From Aquanectria penicillioides (taxonomy: Eukaryota > Ascomycota > Sordariomycetes > Hypocreales > Nectriaceae), in the NCBI GenBank assembly GCA_003415625.1, contig PYIU01000011.1:2121001-2185000 (forward strand): a stretch of DNA of 64,000 nt, written 5' to 3'. The notes beneath the pieces are model-generated. The model did not search any database and was not told the origin of the DNA. It was given only the letters and a program-made list of their open reading frames with translations. The position numbers and the translations under genes were made by a program. Each line of letters begins with the position of its first letter. Within the stretch, counting starts at the first letter, position 1. This document shows, in pieces, positions 45,804-56,042 of the stretch.

Positions 45804-47201
45804 ATGCTTCTCAAAAGCTTCCTCATCAACGCGGTCCTCGCTCTGCGAGCCGTGTCCGCCCTCCCGAACCCCGATGTTGAGAGCAATGCTCTCGACGCCA
45901 GGGAGATCGAAGACCGCAGCAGCTACCCGCCTTCCTGCGGACCCGACGCCGTCTTGAAGTACGGCAAGTGTGTCTGCAAGAAGGACGGGCAGATCTACGA
46001 CCCCAATACCAAGACTTGCAGCTGCCCCCCCGGCCAGAAATGGACCGGCTACAAGTGTGAGTATGACTGTGGCCCCGATGCCACCTACGACAAGGATAAG
46101 AAGTCCTGTGTCTGCAAGAAGCAGGGACAGATCTACGACGCTAAGACCAAGACTTGTGCTTGCCCAGCTGGACAGAAGTGGACTGGCTACAAGTGCGAGT
46201 ACCAGTGTGGTCCTGATGCCGAATTCAAGTATGGAAAGTGTGTTTGCAAGAAGCAGGGTCAGATCTACGACGAGAAGAGCAAGACTTGCAGCTGCCCTCC
46301 CGGCCAGAAGTGGACTGGTTACAAGTGCGAGTACCAGTGCGGCCCTGATGCTGTCTGGAAGTATGGAAAGTGTGTCTGCAAGAAGGAAGGCCAGATCTAC
46401 GACCCCAAGAGCAAGACCTGCAGCTGCCCCCCTGGTCAGAAGTGGACAGGCTACAAGTGCGAATATGAGTGCGGTCCTGATGCTACCTACGACCCCAAGA
46501 GCAAGACCTGCGTCTGCAAGAAGCAAGGCCAGATCTACGACCCCAAGAGCAAGACCTGCGCCTGCCCCGCTGGCCAGAAGTGGACCGGTTACAAGTGCGA
46601 GTACCAGTGCGGCCCTGATGCTGTCTGGAAGTACGGCAAGTGTGTCTGCAAGAAGGAAGGCCAGATCTACGACCCCAAGAGCAAGACTTGCAGCTGCCCC
46701 GCTGGACAGACCTGGACCGGCTACAAGTGCGAGTACAAGTGTGGCAACGATGCTGTCTGGAAGTACGGCAAGTGTGTCTGCAAGAAGGAAGGCCAGATCT
46801 ACGACCCCAAGAGCAAGACCTGCAGCTGCCCTCCTGGCCAGAAGTGGACCGGCTACAAGTGCGAGTACGACTGCGGCTCCGACGCTGTCTTCGATTTCTC
46901 CCAGAAGGCCTGCGTGTGCAAGAAGAAGGGCATGGTCTACGACAAGCCCACCAAGACTTGCAGCTGCCCCAAGGGCCAGAAGTGGAACGGCCAGAAGTGC
47001 GACTATGACTGCGGCAAGGACGCTACCTGGAAGTATGGCAAGTGCGTCTGCAACAACGGCGACATGATCTTCAACGACTACTCCAAGACCTGCAGCTGCA
47101 AGCCCGGCTACATCTGGGACACCTACCAGAGGAAGTGCGTCTGCCCCAAGGGTCAGAAGTACGACGAGAAGAGCGGCTCTTGCAAGCGCGGCCAGTACTA
47201 A
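45804..47201 (+). CDS. Secreted protein of nine tandem six-cysteine repeats
   Basis: Intronless, 465 aa. A signal peptide (MLLKSFLINAVLALRAVSA) and a short acidic segment precede nine repeats, residues 45-445, then a 20-residue tail. Each unit starts CGxDA and carries six cysteines: two close pairs, CVC and C(S/A)C, plus single cysteines at the start and in GYKCEY. The total is 56 Cys, an even number suited to full disulfide pairing. Unit lengths run 44-46-44, 44-46-44, 44-46-43, a three-fold higher-order array. The repeats are rich in Lys, Gly and Tyr, no GPI signal or membrane helix is seen, and codon use is strongly C-ending, implying high expression. The architecture recalls cysteine-rich fungal wall/adhesion proteins (for example Trichoderma QID74 by analogy only); no family is assigned. 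Confidence 0.9.
   Translation: MLLKSFLINAVLALRAVSALPNPDVESNALDAREIEDRSSYPPSCGPDAVLKYGKCVCKKDGQIYDPNTKTCSCPPGQKWTGYKCEYDCGPDATYDKDKKSCVCKKQGQIYDAKTKTCACPAGQKWTGYKCEYQCGPDAEFKYGKCVCKKQGQIYDEKSKTCSCPPGQKWTGYKCEYQCGPDAVWKYGKCVCKKEGQIYDPKSKTCSCPPGQKWTGYKCEYECGPDATYDPKSKTCVCKKQGQIYDPKSKTCACPAGQKWTGYKCEYQCGPDAVWKYGKCVCKKEGQIYDPKSKTCSCPAGQTWTGYKCEYKCGNDAVWKYGKCVCKKEGQIYDPKSKTCSCPPGQKWTGYKCEYDCGSDAVFDFSQKACVCKKKGMVYDKPTKTCSCPKGQKWNGQKCDYDCGKDATWKYGKCVCNNGDMIFNDYSKTCSCKPGYIWDTYQRKCVCPKGQKYDEKSGSCKRGQY
45936..47138 (+). repeat. Coding tandem repeat, nine units of 129-138 bp in a ~402-bp higher-order pattern
   Basis: Units begin at residues 45, 89, 135, 179, 223, 269, 313, 357 and 403. The second unit of each triplet has two extra residues between the first and second cysteine. 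DNA identity is very high among units 4-7, where a segment encoding KKEGQIYDPKSKTC recurs almost unchanged; the last two units are the most diverged. This points to expansion or homogenisation from the middle. Confidence 0.9.
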
Positions 47202-47745
47202 GTGGCGAGCGCGAGCTTGATTCGATCACGAGCAAGCTAGACGACAACATCTATGCCCCATGAATGGACTAAATGCGCGTCAACGATCCTTTCCGTTGGT
47301 TCATTAATGTTTGGAATGTTTGATATTTACCAAGTTCAGTGTTCGGTTACATAACAACTGATAATGCCACTGTCAAAGGAGGATTTATGAAAAGGGGAGA
47401 ACGGGGGAGAGCACCCGGATCCACTGACAATACGTCATCCAGGGATGTGAGGCTATCATTCATGTCACTCATTTACTTTCAGATTATATTAGTTCCCCTA
47501 AATATTACGACATCTTTTTTCCCTACTCTACTTTTGCAACCTATATGCCGGTGTGATATATGTGTCAATGTCTGCTTGTCAACCTAGGCCACATTGAGCT
47601 TGGTGCGACATTGTGTGGGTGTGAAGAAAATACAACTCCGTTCGTCTACGGCTAAAGTTACAACTGTCCCTACAACCGAGTGAGGGCTGTGCAACAATGG
47701 ATGGTCCTTTCCTGACTATTTTTGGCCATAAGTGGCAATCGTGGC
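47202..47745. other. Convergent intergenic region
   Basis: About 540 bp between two 3' ends. AT-rich in the middle (about 47460-47560). No gene recognised. Confidence 0.4.
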
Positions 47746-48534
47746 TTACGCCACGCGTGAGCTTTTCGTGTTGTTCTTTTTAGCGACTTTAGCCCGTTGG
47801 GCAAGCATATGCCCAAATAGTATGTAAAACGCTGCGAGAGAAATGAGCACGCGCTGTCACGGTACGTGGGAGCACATCATCAGCTTTGCATACCTGGAAT
47901 GTACAAGCTCAGGCCAAACCAGAGGAGGTACTGGTACGCTGGGTTTCTGGCCTGTGATGGCTCAATGACTGCATACACAAGCCGCATTTCCGAAAGAATT
48001 CCGATTGGGTAAAGAACAATAAACATGTTGTATCTTCGACTTGTGTCAGTCCGGCTTCCTTGCATCTCACGCAAATAGAGTTTACCTCAACCAACGCAAG
48101 TTATCCGGCACACTTCCAGTGCTCCTCTCAACTGCGAAATACGAGTATCGCACCGCATCAGCCATGTTCCAAGCAATCAGCATGCTAGAGTAGGCCCATT
48201 CTCGTGCCGCAACATCCGGGTAGTTCCTGGTAATCGCCCAGACGATGGTGTTGCGACCGGCCACCTGCAACGCCGTTGTGGCTGGTGACGCTCGAACAAG
48301 CCGGGTAGCTGCGTGAAGAATTTCTAACGCAGTCGCAGTCTCGGCCCATCGCGCGAGGTAGTGAAGTTCGAACCATACAGGCCTGTTTCCGCTGCTCAGC
48401 CACAGATGAGTGGCACGGAGGAGGATTGCAGCTCGGACAACGGCTGAAAATGCGTTATAAATGACGAGATATGTGGTCACTTGCCAAGAACTAGAAGCTC
48501 GTTTTGACCCCACATCTTTTGTTGACTGAGACAT
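47746..48534 (-). CDS. Very-long-chain 3-hydroxyacyl-CoA dehydratase (PHS1/PTPLA family)
   Basis: Three exons, 48534-48086, 48033-47894 and 47831-47746, give 224 aa, close to the 217 aa of yeast Phs1. It is an ER membrane enzyme for the third step of very-long-chain fatty-acid elongation, removing water from 3-hydroxyacyl-CoA. Landmarks: TTYLVIYNAFSAVV, the first helix; FELHYLARWAETATALEILHA; and DNLRWLRYNMFIVLYPIGIL. The catalytic pair is conserved as Tyr158 and Glu165 in YPIGILSE, matching Tyr149/Glu156 spacing in Phs1. The C-terminus is lysine-rich, suiting ER retention. The family motif usually read W(S)ITE(I)IRY is IAWNMADAVRYSYF here, so this is a divergent copy; a housekeeping paralogue probably exists elsewhere. 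Confidence 0.9.
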
Positions 48535-48985
48535 CCCAGTGTCGCACGGGAGCAACGCAGTGTAAGGAATATATCTTGGAGTCGCGCGTTGTAGAGACGG
48601 CGACGATGTTTGCGGTCAATTTATCCACAGTGTCAAGGTCAAATTTCTTTCCGCCGAGCAGTCCCACTATCATGTGAAAACGCGTGCACGTGAGGATCGG
48701 CACAGCCACCTGTTTAGGCATAATCCTCCACTCCATTGTAAGCACGGAGCACGTTCAGATTGCGGCTGTCGCAATAGGCCGTGATCCTGCAGGTGCTGTT
48801 GAGATATTGAATCTGGGAAATGGTGAGGGATAAACAGCTTACAAAGAAGCGTTGAATGGTTCATTGTAAGAAGAAGCAGCATGTAGCAGATCAGGTGTTC
48901 ATCATCATGGGCTAAGCCAAGTATGCTTTGAAGAAACAACACAAATAATGAATGCTTGTATTGGTTGATAAAACGGGATATTTGA
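48535..48985. other. Intergenic region
   Basis: About 450 bp between the dehydratase start and the 3' end of the decayed gene. No feature recognised; frames here may include the eroded end of the pseudogene. Confidence 0.35.
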
Positions 48986-51897
48986 CTACAACTCTCCATG
49001 TGGTTGTCGTCTACTCTGGTCGGGTTTAAGTTGCTCGGGGTATTGAATTCGTTTTGTTTGAAGATCAATGAGGCAGGCGGCACGCATATCGTCAGAAACC
49101 TCAGCATATGTAAATATTCGACGGAAATGCGGGTTTGATACAGGCCCAGCAAATTTTTGAAGGGCACACTGTAATCCGCCGGATTTTCGAATCGGCTTGT
49201 TTTGCGCACTCCACAAGATACGCTATTGCTGCCAGTCGAGCGACCCAATTCCCGTGGGCCTTGACAACAACCAGGCCCTCCGGGCAATCTCTCAACTCAT
49301 CCCAGCATTCCACAGCAGTCGTTGGAACTGTTGGCGGGATGTTCGGTTTCTGATGGCAGGCCTTCTGTGGCTGCATCCAGAAGACGATCGAATGATTTAG
49401 CGCGTTTGCGGCATCCACGTCCCCAATCCATTTACCTCGGTCTCGTATACTAATCACGGATTCCATCATAACCCCTTCAACATATTTAGCGCCCATTGAA
49501 CTCGCCGAGTGCAAGGGGCGAGACCACTCTGTAAAGGACAAATGGATAGATGTAGAGTTGAGCATGTCTTCGCTCTTTCCATCGTAAGGGTTCATGTTTA
49601 ATAATTTCCAATTCGCCTCATCAAGAGGAGCTAGGATTGGTTCTCTGGGCGATGAAAACATGACGAAACCAGGTCGACCGAGATTCCCCAAGATCCTTGT
49701 CAGAGTATCTTTTTTTGGCGTGTCAGCCGGATCGCACAGAAGCTAGAATTTTGTCAACAATTGCAATTGACAGTGCGGTTTGATTCGTCCTTTTTGCCGC
49801 CTTACCTTTGAGGGGACGATGAGAGAATCACCAACTGATATCCCAGCGGTAGAAAAGGTATGTCGGTATAACGAATATTTATCCCTGCCACTAGACAAGC
49901 GATCGTTTGAATCCACTTATGCATGTCGTATCTGCTGACGCCTAGCACACAATATGCATCATCCAGAGTTATCGATGGCTCATCCGCTTCGTGCGCACCT
50001 CGGTTATTTTCTCTCGTCCACCATTGATCCAAGAGTGGCTTTTCCAGGCTTCCAATGTGAATCATTGCCTACGGCAACGAGTTAAAGCACAGCATAGCGT
50101 AATAAAGTTGAGAAATAGCCCTGAGGATTGGGTCTTTAGCGTTGATATGCCTAGCGAGAGCCGTTGCGCAAAGGAATCGATTTCTTAGACACCACAGAAG
50201 GTCATCTACAGTAACGCTTTGGGGCACGATTTGGATATGGCGCATCTTTGAACATGGCAGCAGATTTTATGTCTCCATACCAAAAGTCAAATTTCCCTTT
50301 CTTTCTTTTGTTGACCCATGACAATTGGCTGCCATCCAATTTGAACATTCTCCGCGTCCATTGCCGAGATGATCTCTTTCTCTTCTGTCCAGCATGAGTT
50401 TGGGGAGCTGACTGGTCGCGTATTTGCAACGATTGTGGTGTGAATAGGCGGGCAGTCTTATTTACAATGTCGTAAATGACAACTTCGTGATTGATGGGGC
50501 CTACCTTCGTTAGCATGCGCTCGAGAAACGTTGCTCTTTCTTCTGGCCCTCGTAGGCAAGGAATAAGCACTCTAGGCTCCATTAATCCAAAGAATGATTT
50601 TTCCCGTCCCGCTGATACCTCAGCTTCTGGGTCCCTAAGGAATTGCGATCTTCGTTTCCCATAAGTCAAAAAAGGTTGAGCCGCAGGGTCGTTTATGCAT
50701 TCATATGCCGCTATCTTGGTTGCATTCTATGCCCCAGCAAACCACGGTGAGGCATTGGAAATGAGAGAACAGAGCTGTATCAACACCTCTAATGCTACTT
50801 CTGTATCAGCAAGTCCCACCTTCCATTTGCTTAAAATAGCTCCAATAGTTGCGTGGTGAAAATTCTGGAACAAGATATGTAAGGGATCATCCTGTAATTT
50901 TCGACTTTTTTCAATGGGGTTTCCGTAAAATTTGAGATGCTTGAGACACAGAGACTAATGCACGCCGCTGGACGAGGATTGCGAGGGTGAGCACCCCAGC
51001 GATAATATTCCGCCTTCACCGATAAGTGGATCTGTCATGCGGATCTCGATGTTTTGCGAGCCAAAGAGCTGGATATCGGGGTAAATATGCCACGCTGCGA
51101 TACCCAAACGGGCAGCGCCGACACGAACCTCTTGTGGCATTCCGGACACAAGTTTCTCCATGGTATCCAAAGCCAACTTCCATGTTTCAACAACCCCACT
51201 AAAGACAATGTTGTTATTGTGAATTGGGATGTCAATGTTCTTGAGGATCAATTCCAGTTGCTTGTGATGTTTCAGCATCACAGACTTTGCAGTTTGGATC
51301 CATGCCCGTGCACTTGAGTCCCACACAGCAAGCTGCTCCCTTGAAATTTCTTGCTGGGCTGCGGCGGAAGCCAAACCAAATGGCAGGGATTCACCTCCTT
51401 CCAGGCGTTGAGCGATATCTCGGCGTCTTTCCGCAACCAACTCCACCCATATTGAGATTGCCTCTGGCGGATCCCATAGTTCAGCTAACATGCAAGCCAA
51501 AAGATGGACATGGATGGCAGCCTTTGACGACGTTGCAGCAGCCCATATTGAGGTAGCTTCAACACCAGCATATGCTGCAAATATGGATTTGCTGTATTGT
51601 TTGGGCTGATCCTCCATCGCCTGTCTCGATATCTCCGTGACTCGTGTTCCATATGCTCTCACGAGGTTCGGGGTTTCCGGACAAATCCCAGAAAATAGTG
51701 CACCAAGCCGTCGTGCGGTGATGTGAGTCTTTCCGTTCTCAGCCTCCTATTTTTTCCTTGAGGGCAACAGCTCCCCGAGCGGTTGAAACTCCTTTGGGGC
51801 TTCATATTTGACAAGGGTGAAGTCAAAGTTGATGTTTGCCGCTACGACTATGACCTCATTTGTCGCTGCAGTTAGCGCAGCCTGCAATCACCCAAAA
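48986..51897 (-). pseudogene. Large decayed gene of an uncharacterised fungal protein family, RIP-like stops
   Basis: A single minus-strand frame can be followed from about 51897 ([20 protein letters not shown]) through RRLGALFSGICPETPNLVRAYGTR, a domain with GAARLGIAAWHIYPDIQLFG, and a C-terminal part with ILGNLGRPGFVMFSSP and SIHLSFTEWSRPL, to about 49000. It resembles a long protein family common in Fusarium and related genomes whose function is unknown to me. Four in-frame TAG codons lie at 51749-51747, 50957-50955, 50729-50727 and 50071-50069. At all four, Gln (CAG) is the plausible ancestral codon. Frame shifts occur near 50205 and 49860, and one intron (about 49808-49744) is still in phase. 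The C-to-T in CpA context fits RIP. Confidence 0.78.
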
Positions 51898-53159
51898 GTA
51901 TTTGACATTGCAGGCAAACGTTTGCGCTATTGGATACACAATCTCTGAAGTGGAAATAAGACAATGGAGATCAATGGACCAGCTTGCATGTCATCAGTTG
52001 CTCAAAATCATCATTACGACGCACTGAGCTGGGCGGAGGCCTGACTGCGCCACCAATTCACAGCCTGCTTCTAATAAAACCAGCCGGTTGTATGACTTAA
52101 AAGTGTTGGCCTACATTATGGAAACTGTGCAATAACGCTGCTTCAAAATTTATTTATAATCCACTGAAGGGTTTGAATGGAAAGAGAAAAGAAAAGTTCT
52201 TTTAAAATCTAAATAATATGATACTATTTAATAGACATTTAATTTTACTTTTAAGTAATTTATTCAATTTAAATAGTATTTCCTTTTACTTTATCTACTT
52301 GTTAAGATAAATGCAAAAAGATCATACAATTGGGGCAAGAAGCCAGAAAGGTATAGCTACATTATACTGTGTGTGTATCCTTATCAATTTATGTGTCTGT
52401 ACATATATCCGCTTTTGTTTGCACTTAGACCAATAAAGATACGGCACGTCTGTAGGTAACTGCAAGAAAATGGTCGCAATTTCAATAATTAAGGCCGCAA
52501 GTGTTGGGCATGAAGGCAACCACCTGCTGTATGATTTGCTGCCCGACATAGTTCGCAGCACAGTGATCTGTTAGATTGCAATATTGAACTTGTCGCAAGA
52601 CCGAGAAAAGTGGAGACCTCGGACTATGGAGCTTTGTTTACTATAGTATTTGGCTGTCTGGTTAGACCTGAAGCGGATGAATGAAGCCTATTTTATTTCT
52701 CCGTGATCTTGCCCTAGAACTATCCTTCAATGAAGACAATCCAGTTCTAGTCGCGAGTTCTTCATCAAGCGAGGTACCATTTTCAGTTATCCGGTCAAAT
52801 AGATGATTTGCAGCAAAGAAATACGGCGTTTTCAACCAGGAACCTTTGCTACCAACATCTTGGGTGCCTGTTTAATGCAACGGCCAGCTGAGTCTGGGTT
52901 AAATTCAACTAGCCACGATGATTAGCCGATTTATTGCCATAGGTAGTGGCGTATATACAAGTCTACGATATTCATATTACCTCCAGCTTGGCCACACCCC
53001 AAACTAACCAGAGAAGCTCAAAATAATCCAACCGGAATTGAACACCATCATCTAAATCAAAAACATCAACATCTATCTTTCTACATCATCAACACCATGC
53101 CCCGGAAACTCCTTTATTTAATACCAAGAGCGCTAGGACAGAGGCTGTGGATGTTTCTG
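51898..53159. other. Intergenic region with strongly AT-rich core
   Basis: The segment 52140-52320 is conspicuously AT-rich (runs such as TTTAATAGACATTTAATTTT), unlike the surroundings. No gene is supported. It may be RIP-eroded mobile DNA, consistent with the adjacent RIP-like pseudogene, but no transposon protein is visible. Confidence 0.45.
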
Positions 53160-54955
53160 TTACTCCTTCTTCCCACGATGTCGATCAATTCGACCCGCGA
53201 AACGAGAGAACATGCCGCCCTTGTGCTCCCCCCCGTCTGTTTCCCCCTTCTCTTCCCTCTCCCTGTCCACTATTCCCCTCTCCCCTTCCACCTTCTCTTC
53301 CTTCTTTTCCTTCCTCTCATCAGTTCGATCCACTAAACGGGAGAACATGCTGCTCTTACGCTCCTTGCCGTCTTTTTCCTCCTCCTCCTTCTCCCCCTTT
53401 CCCCTTTCATCGACTTTATCCATGAAGCGAGAGAGTATGTTGCTCTTCTGCTCCTTTCCATCCTTGTCTTCCATCTTTCTCTCCGCCGTCTCACCCCTCT
53501 CCTGCTCATCCCTCTCCTGCTCATCCCTCTCCTGCTCATCCCTCTCCTGCTCATCCCTCTCCTGCTCACCCCTTTCCTGCCCAACCCTCTCCTGCTCACC
53601 CCTCTCCTGCTCACCCCTCTCCTTCTCACTTCCCTCCTTCTCTTCCTTTTGTTTGTCTCCCATCTTCTCGTCGACTTTATCAATGAATCGAGAGAGCATG
53701 CTGCTCTTCTGCTCCTTCCCGCCCATTTCCTCCATGTTCCTCTCCCCTATCTCCCCCTTCTGCTTTTCTTCCTTTTCTTTGTCTCCCATCTTCTCATCAA
53801 CTCGATCCATAAAACGAGAGAACATAGTGCTCTTGTGCTCTTTTCCGTCCTCTTCCTCCTTTTCTTCCTTTTCTTTATCAATTTCCTCTTCTTCCTCTGA
53901 ATCTTCGTCTTTCCTCTCCATTTGCTCATTGGCGTCCAGCTGGTTGGTGTTCTCGTTCATAACCTGCTGCGCGAGCGAAACCGTGTCTGACCGGGCCGGA
54001 CCTGGCGGTTTCTCCAGATCTTGAACCTCAGACGGCTGGGGATGAGTGAAAAGATCCACAACCTTGCCAGACTCGGAGCCGACAAGTCGGTCATAGACGG
54101 CGAGCGTGGTACCGAATTCCCTTTGTACGCCGACCTTGATGGCATCAAGTAGCTTCAACACATAGGTTTGGCAATTGTTGGTGATGAGGTTGTATCCAGG
54201 CTGATGCTCTCTTATCTTTTGGATAACAGTCTCCCCTACTCGCCGTTAGCAGTGAAGCTTTGAGTCGGCTTCTAAACACTACACTCAATGTGAGTGGGTG
54301 ATTGGCAACTTACCAGCCCGTCGAGTCGCATCGTCATTGAAGTGTGTCGTGCCCACCTGGAAGGTTCGCCATTCTTCCCGCACAATTTTCTGGTTCGTAT
54401 AGATGACATCAAACTTCTCGTCCTTGGATTTCCTGTTAGTATCACCTTGTCACGGTCCAGAATTAACCCGCTCACCATCCAGAGCTGATGAGCATAGTCG
54501 CCGACAAGAACGGCCCAGTGCTGCGTCGGATCCGGGTACTTGTTGATCTTCTCGGTGATCATCTTGCCCAGTCCCGTCTGCTCGGCGAACCACTTGCCGG
54601 CGAGACCTCCGACGGGATGCCAGCCGACTTCCACCGGCCGGGGTGGCCCGTCGATTACCGGATCAACGACTGGAACCACATTGGGTACGTGCCCGAGGCC
54701 TGCGGCATGTTTTAACGCGAGCTCGCCCTTGGTGAGATTCTTCTTCCTATTTTCAAGCCGTTAGCGAATAAAGCGGCGACACGAAATCGGGCTTAACGGA
54801 TGCCGGGGGCATCCAGAGTTCGCGAGGAACCGACAGTGGGGTACGAATACGTCTAGAGAAAATGGCGCATACAGGAAGTCTCCCACCATATCACGCTTCC
54901 GCTCTCGCTCATTGCTATTCTTCTTCTCCTCGTCTTCTTCGGATCCTGGCGACAT
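53160..54955 (-). CDS. Probable papain-like (LRAT/PPPDE-type) domain protein with charged repeat tail
   Basis: Four exons, 54955-54873, 54746-54476, 54422-54314 and 54235-53160, give 512 aa with all phases consistent. After a charged N-terminus, a domain of about residues 95-200 shows [17 protein letters not shown] (candidate catalytic His104) and [19 protein letters not shown] (candidate catalytic Cys176), the His...NNC layout of NlpC/LRAT/PPPDE hydrolases. Residues about 230-512 form a long Glu/Lys/Arg-rich tail with five copies of a motif like K-S-x-M-F-S-R-F-x-D-K-V-D-E and an EQERD/G pentapeptide array. The fold assignment is tentative; the protein could be a deubiquitinase-, desumoylase- or acyltransferase-like enzyme, or inactive. 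Confidence 0.75.
53494..53622 (-). repeat. 15-bp coding minisatellite ([10 protein letters not shown] pentapeptides)
   Basis: About eight and a half tandem copies of a 15-bp unit (plus-strand form CTCCTGCTCATCCCT), in frame in the tail of the papain-like protein. Four central copies are identical at the protein level (EQERD), flanked by [10 protein letters not shown] variants. Unit size is a multiple of three, so length changes keep the frame. Confidence 0.9.
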
Positions 54956-56042
54956 CGGGAACAGCGTAAGAATAAGGGACTAGTGAAGGGGCACGCTTTC
55001 CGGCTTTGGGGGGAATGCAACAAAATGTCCAGAAGTGGAGGCCTCACTTTTACGCGTTCAAGTGGCTTCGCAAGTTTGCGCAATTCACGTGAGGTGCCGG
55101 TATTGCCGATGAAATGAGACAACCTCAAATCAGCCAGTAAAATCGACGCGCTGCAGTGAGCTAGTTGGTCAACCTTCAGCTTAGGTGCGACTAAGCCTTG
55201 GCAAGTGATACGATTCTAGATCCATATGTAAATCAGTAACATGAGTTTCCAGGCTTTAGACAATGACACCAATTTCCCTGCATCTTCAAAAGCGGAGCGA
55301 GTTGAACTTCCGTCATCGCAACACACGACGGGTTCTAAGAAAGAAGGTGGACTATCGGATATGCGTAGTTGCACTAGGGTCAGGTTAGTCAATGGTCCAA
55401 GTGCAGTTGGGTAGGGTGATGCCGTGTAGGGTAGATGGTGGATTGAGCAGGTTCACAAATCACGGCATCATTCTACTGCCGTATCGCCACTACGGTAATC
55501 TGAACGGAGGAGATAATCGGCAACCAGCTTTTTGAAGCTGAAAGAACATTTCTGGGCAGCAGTCGACAGAATCGCTCGTCTTCCATTCCCTCTTGGCTTT
55601 GTTGAAAGGGATGGTAGATAAACATGTCTCGCATAATTAAATTAGCTTCCTTGTAGATGACGTTTCATTGTTCGAAGCTACATTTAGTTGCTCGGTCTAA
55701 ACCCAACAATCTCATCTACGTAGCTTCAAATTGGGCCTAATTATATACAACTTTGGGTCCTCTACTGAGATGTCATTCGAACGGCAAAACCGTGCCCCAC
55801 TCTGGAATATCCATTTACCAAAGTTCTTATTGTTGGGCAAAATGGCCTCACTTTTTGCCCTACCCCTCCCTAGACCAGTACGATTGTCTTCCTATTGTGG
55901 GATAAACTTCTTATGTTGTTCAAATTAGATTCTGTCACTCATGACATTATATTCACGGTGATGGATATTCTGCACGACCTGTTGACATGCAATCATGCAA
56001 AATGTGCTGTTTACACTATTCACCCATGTCCCGCAACAAATA
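54956..56042. other. Intergenic region
   Basis: About 1.1 kb between the papain-like gene's start and the nitrilase 3' end. No gene recognised; it should contain the promoter of the papain-like gene. Confidence 0.4.

Noticed and set aside
45738..46526. 262-codon minus-strand ORF and a 365-codon plus-strand ORF (45970-47067) over the cysteine-repeat gene
   Set aside because: Both are mirror frames of the repeat array, which is stop-free in other frames because the same unit recurs; only the 45804 frame has a signal peptide, conserved cysteines and coding-type third positions.
53212..54024. 270-codon Ser/Pro-rich plus-strand ORF opposite the papain-like gene
   Set aside because: It is the antisense of the Glu/Lys repeat tail (GAG/AAG read as CTC/CTT); the minus-strand gene has a four-exon chain with matching phases.
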